Shown: in pieces, positions 61,036 through 64,000 of the stretch
Layout of the letters: each line of letters opens with the position of its first letter
Numbering within the stretch: the stretch's first letter is position 1
Origin: Eubacteriales bacterium
GTDB taxonomy: Bacteria > Bacillota > Clostridia > Lachnospirales > Lachnospiraceae
NCBI GenBank assembly: GCA_030536575.1
Contig: JAUNPS010000014.1
Location: 45,014 to 109,013, forward strand
Direction: 5' to 3'
DNA length: 64,000 bases
The notes under the pieces: generated by a model
Databases searched by the model: none
Told to the model about the DNA's origin: nothing
What the model saw: the letters and a program-made list of their open reading frames with translations, nothing else
Position numbers and translations under genes: made by a program

Positions 61036-62332
61036 AACGAAAATCATCATTATGGTAACGAACCGTCTGGCATCCGCGAAAGACAGCGACGCGAAGACGG
61101 AAATGATCGAAGAATTAAGCGAGAACCTGTACCAGCGCTACCTGGAACAGACCGCTGCGGGAAATACCGAAGAGGAAGCGCTCCAGCAGGCTTTCGAAAG
61201 CCTGGGAGACGTGGAAGAACTGCTGGCCTATCTGAAAGAAACCGAGCAGGAAGAAATCCCGGCGGCTCAGGCAGCTCCTGGCGAAGAAAGCCAGATACCT
61301 CACGAAGAGGAAACCTTCCAGGATGAAAACAAATCCTCCGCTTTCCGGGATGACCTGGAAAACGGGATCGAAGAGATTGTCAATGCGGCCCTTTCCACCG
61401 CGAAAGTCGCCGTAGACTGCGCCAAAGACGTGGCCCGCGACGTATCCGGCCAGATTAAAGAACGCTATCCGAACGGCGTCTGGACCCAGTTCACTACCCA
61501 GCGCGGGAAAAAAGTAGACTGCACAGCCGTCATGCCGGAAAATGTACATTCTCTGGAAATCCATCTGACAAACGGCGATGTCCGCCTCTGCTGTGCCGAG
61601 GAACCAGACGCTTTTATTGAAGTAACCGGAGACACGGAAGCCATCGAGACGATGCTGAAAGACGACGGAATCCTGTCCATCACCCAGGGAAATACCGCCA
61701 GCTCCGCCTTCCTATTCATGCGCGGGGTATGGCATTCGGATCTTGTGGTGCGTCTGCCGAAAAAGGTGTGGAACCGCTTGGACATTTCCACGGTAAATGG
61801 CGACATTGAGATCGAGGATACGCTGGAATGCCAGGAGCTGAATGTTTTCACCAGCAGCGGCGACCTGGACATGGACCGGGTTTCCTGCGAACACATGACG
61901 TTCCGGTCGAGCAGCGGCGACATCTGCGGCCAGGAGCTCTGCGGCGACCTGTATGCGGAGACGAAAAGCGGCGATATCGACATGCGCGGAAGCGCCGGAC
62001 AGTGCGAGCTGTACACCGCCAGCGGCGACGTAAGTTTTTCCGGGAAAAGCCGGGAGTTAAACTGCTCCAGCACCAGCGGGGACATTGACCTTTCTCTGGA
62101 GGTGCTTCCGGAGAAGACCAGGGCGAATTCCGTGTCAGGGGACTGCGAAGTGCAGGTTTCCACGGAACAGGGCTTTCGGGTTTCGTATCGGACGGTGAGC
62201 GGGGATTTCTGGACGAATCTGCCGCTGGCGGGGTCGATGGAGAAGAAGAAGGGGGAGGCGGTCTTTGGGGACGGGGCTTCCGGGGTGATTCAGATTTCCA
62301 GTGTGAGTGGGGATATTAGTTTGAAGAGGTAG
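61022..62332 (+). CDS. DUF4097-family beta-helix protein with N-terminal DUF1700-like helices
   Basis: 436 residues. Residues 1-80 are helical and match the PadR-partner prefix (EMIEELSENLYQRYLEQ, EEALQQAFESLGDV). Residues about 180-436 form a right-handed repeat region in which SGD recurs about every 16-20 residues (TSSGDLDM, SSSGDICG, KSGDIDM, ASGDVSF, TSGDIDL, VSGDCEV), the DUF4097 pattern. There is no clear membrane segment, unusual for the group. ATG 61022 has ACGGAGG. Co-transcribed with PadR; role unknown, perhaps envelope sensing or adhesion. Confidence 0.8.
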   Translation: MNRIETKIIIMVTNRLASAKDSDAKTEMIEELSENLYQRYLEQTAAGNTEEEALQQAFESLGDVEELLAYLKETEQEEIPAAQAAPGEESQIPHEEETFQDENKSSAFRDDLENGIEEIVNAALSTAKVAVDCAKDVARDVSGQIKERYPNGVWTQFTTQRGKKVDCTAVMPENVHSLEIHLTNGDVRLCCAEEPDAFIEVTGDTEAIETMLKDDGILSITQGNTASSAFLFMRGVWHSDLVVRLPKKVWNRLDISTVNGDIEIEDTLECQELNVFTSSGDLDMDRVSCEHMTFRSSSGDICGQELCGDLYAETKSGDIDMRGSAGQCELYTASGDVSFSGKSRELNCSSTSGDIDLSLEVLPEKTRANSVSGDCEVQVSTEQGFRVSYRTVSGDFWTNLPLAGSMEKKKGEAVFGDGASGVIQISSVSGDISLKR

Positions 62333-62343
62333 GAATGTGTTTG

Positions 62344-62371
62344 GAGCGCCGGGGAGCCGGCGCTCTTTTTT
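62344..62371 (+). terminator. Rho-independent terminator of the PadR-DUF4097 operon
   Basis: GAGCGCCGG, loop GGAG, CCGGCGCTC followed by TTTTTT. Confidence 0.9.
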
Positions 62372-62453
62372 GCGCAGATCGACGCGGGGCGCAGAAGCGC
62401 CCAGATGCGAGAAGAAGATTTTGCATTCGGCAAACGCACCTGGCGCATTAGTC

Positions 62454-63482
62454 TCAGCTTCTCTGCCTGCACGGGCCGCAGCTTTCCCGGTTCGCAATAT
62501 AGTAAGGCAGACAAATCTTCATAGGCAGCGTATGTCCCCCTTCAATCCGGTCAATCAAAGTCTTCGCCGTCATCTTCCCCATTTCCTCAATCGGGATATG
62601 TACCGTAGTAAGCATCGGCGTCAGATACTGGGCGGTATCGATATCGTCAATACTGATCACGGAAATATCCCCAGGAATGGAGAGCCCATGTTCCGCAACC
62701 GCACGCATAGCCCCAATTGCCGTACTGTCATTCGGGCAGAAGAAAGCCGACGGCCTCCGGCCTGCCTCCAAAAGCTTTCGGGCGCCCCGATAACCGCCCT
62801 CTGTGGAGAGCATTACATTCGACACCAGCTCCTGCTTAAAAGGTAAATGAAAACGGGCGAGGGCATCCCGGTAGCCCTGATAACGGTTCTCATTCTGCGT
62901 CTCCCCGATATAGGCAATCTCTGTGTGGCCAAGCTCGCGCAAATGGGAAACCGCGCTGATACTGGCCTGATAGCCGTCGCAGATAATCTGGTCATACTTG
63001 GCATCCAAAACATTTAAGCCGGAATAGGCCACATAGCGAAAATGCTGTTTTAAAAATTTCAGAAGAGGTTTGTCACAGCGGCCAAGCACCGCGACGCCGT
63101 CCACCTGATTATTCGAAATCAGGTGATAGACACTGGGATTATTCAGATCAAAGGCAGAAAAACTGTATTTTAAAATATAATTATGCCGGAAAGCCTCTTT
63201 TTCGATGCTTCTGGCAAGGGAAGAAAAGAACGAGTCCTTTTCCGCATCGGGGATGCGGGCAAAGAGGCAGGCAATGGAATGAGACAGCGTCTTGGACTGC
63301 CCGGAAGCGGCAGCTTTCAGTTCCCGCGCACTGGTATTCGGAGTGTAGCCGGTACGGCGGACAATTTCCCAGATACGATCCTGCACTTCCTTGCTTGCCG
63401 GACATTTGTCCGCCTGATTGATCACGCGTGAAACGGTGGAGATGGAAACGCCCGCTTCCGCGGCGATTTCTTTTAGCGTCAT
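62454..63482 (-). CDS. LacI-family transcriptional regulator
   Basis: 342 residues. HTH and hinge are classic (TLKEIAAEAGVSISTVSRVI, TGYTPNTSARELKAA), followed by a sugar-binding-like sensor (SNNQVDGVAVLG, GYRDALARF, FFCPNDSTAIGA, ISIDDIDTAQYLTP). ATG 63482 follows AAAGGAG. The -10 TATACT lies at 63523-63518. The gene has no sugar operon within the window on its left; its target is unknown. Confidence 0.9.
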   Translation of the reverse strand: MTLKEIAAEAGVSISTVSRVINQADKCPASKEVQDRIWEIVRRTGYTPNTSARELKAAASGQSKTLSHSIACLFARIPDAEKDSFFSSLARSIEKEAFRHNYILKYSFSAFDLNNPSVYHLISNNQVDGVAVLGRCDKPLLKFLKQHFRYVAYSGLNVLDAKYDQIICDGYQASISAVSHLRELGHTEIAYIGETQNENRYQGYRDALARFHLPFKQELVSNVMLSTEGGYRGARKLLEAGRRPSAFFCPNDSTAIGAMRAVAEHGLSIPGDISVISIDDIDTAQYLTPMLTTVHIPIEEMGKMTAKTLIDRIEGGHTLPMKICLPYYIANRESCGPCRQRS

Positions 63483-63586
63483 GGATGGGCTCCTTTCTGT
63501 ATGGCTTCTTGCTTACCAGTATAGCGGATACCGGACAAAAAATACAGAGCAAAATCAGAAATTCCTTCGGAAAAACGGCAGAGCAA

Positions 63587-63877
63587 GTTACAGTTCACAC
63601 ATCGCCAGCTTTCCCGTTTTTAACCACTGGAGCATAACCGGACGTTACCGTGCCGTCGAAAACCTTCCAGGGAACGGGGCAACGTCATCGTCAAACTTCC
63701 CCTAACTGCGACTAAGCCGCTCAGGAGAGCATTCGCGCCTAAGTCTTAGTAAGGGGCGATTTCGACTCTTCCTAAGTGCGCCCCTCGAAACACGTCCCCG
63801 TAAGCTTTCCGCCTTCCCGGTAACTGTCTATAGATGACTGGGAAATGCCAGGAGGCTGGCGATGTGTGAACTGTAAC
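63587..63877 (-). mobile_element. MITE-like element, copy 2 (intact ends)
   Basis: A 291-base non-coding unit with perfect 23-base terminal inverted repeats at 63587-63609 and 63855-63877 (GTTACAGTTCACACATCGCC and continuing). The reverse complement shares most of its length with the copy at 40145-40527. No transposase or sizeable gene lies inside. A target duplication is not evident here. Confidence 0.75.
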
Positions 63878-63917
63878 GGGAATGCTGCCGGAAGTGCGGC
63901 GCGGGGACAGAAGGGAC

Positions 63918-63948
63918 TTGACCTGGAGTGTACTTCAGGTGTTACAAC
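63918..63948 (+). promoter_or_regulatory. MerR-type promoter with 19-base spacer
   Basis: TTGACC at 63918-63923 and TACAAC at 63943-63948 are 19 bases apart, the stretched spacing of MerR-activated promoters. The spacer holds the dyad ACCTGGAGTG with TACTTCAGGT at 63921-63940. It drives a rightward gene outside the window. Confidence 0.7.
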
Positions 63949-64000
63949 CTGACTTTTACAGTTTACAGATTAAAAATCCCCGTAAAGCTTGAATTTAACG

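Overview
The window looks like accessory chromosome from a gut-type anaerobic Clostridium, most likely a Lachnospiraceae member. The grounds are strong AGGAGG-type ribosome sites, many glycoside-utilisation islands with GPH symporters and ABC importers, AraC/LacI/RpiR regulators, DUF1538-PII and DUF4097 genes, and AAA-ATPase-like/PD-(D/E)XK proteins. No rRNA, tRNA, CRISPR array or phage structural gene was seen. The genus is an inference.

Layout. (1) 1-10162 and 10186-21431 are two parallel plant-glycoside modules. Each has an AraC regulator divergent from a GPH symporter, then a GH78 alpha-L-rhamnosidase. The first adds a GH3 glucosidase and an SDR protein with a C-terminal zinc ribbon; the second adds a GH5 hydrolase, an esterase and a NagD-like phosphatase. 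Each ends in a copy of the same AAA/PD-(D/E)XK gene. The second copy is preceded by debris (regulator and esterase fragments and a possible group II intron remnant) and carries an in-frame insert of two hairpin repeats. (2) 21734-32488 is a LacI-controlled operon: a GH151-like fucosidase candidate, a mannose-6-phosphate isomerase-like cupin, a GH42 beta-galactosidase, an ABC importer without ATPase, LacI, and a YhcH/NanQ protein. (3) 32476-40550 is a sialic-acid-type (nan) locus: ROK kinase and RpiR regulator run leftward; binding protein, two permeases, NanE, NanA and an SGNH esterase run rightward. Its terminator appears to be split by a miniature inverted-repeat element. (4) 40568-43716 is a three-gene operon of IbrA-like PAPS-reductase-family protein, IbrB-like ParB protein and a two-cluster Fe-S aldo/keto-reductase-like protein. 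(5) 43755-51366 holds DUF1538 plus tandem PII, a DUF305 protein, a lipase, MerR, LytTR/DUF3021 and an ABC exporter. (6) 51482-57314 is an iron-type ABC importer with its ATPase, followed by a YesMN-like two-component system. (7) 57375-64000 holds a small secreted protein, a MATE pump, an Rpn-like nuclease, a PadR/DUF4097 pair, a LacI regulator, a second miniature element and a MerR-type promoter firing out of the window.

The sugar islands share one logic: import by a symporter or an ATPase-less ABC importer, cytoplasmic hydrolysis, then isomerisation or epimerisation, each under its own regulator. The best candidates for something undescribed are the IbrA-IbrB-Fe-S operon with its leader dyad, the in-frame paired hairpins at 20332-20406 (stem changes are compensatory), and the miniature element present at 40145-40527 and 63587-63877.
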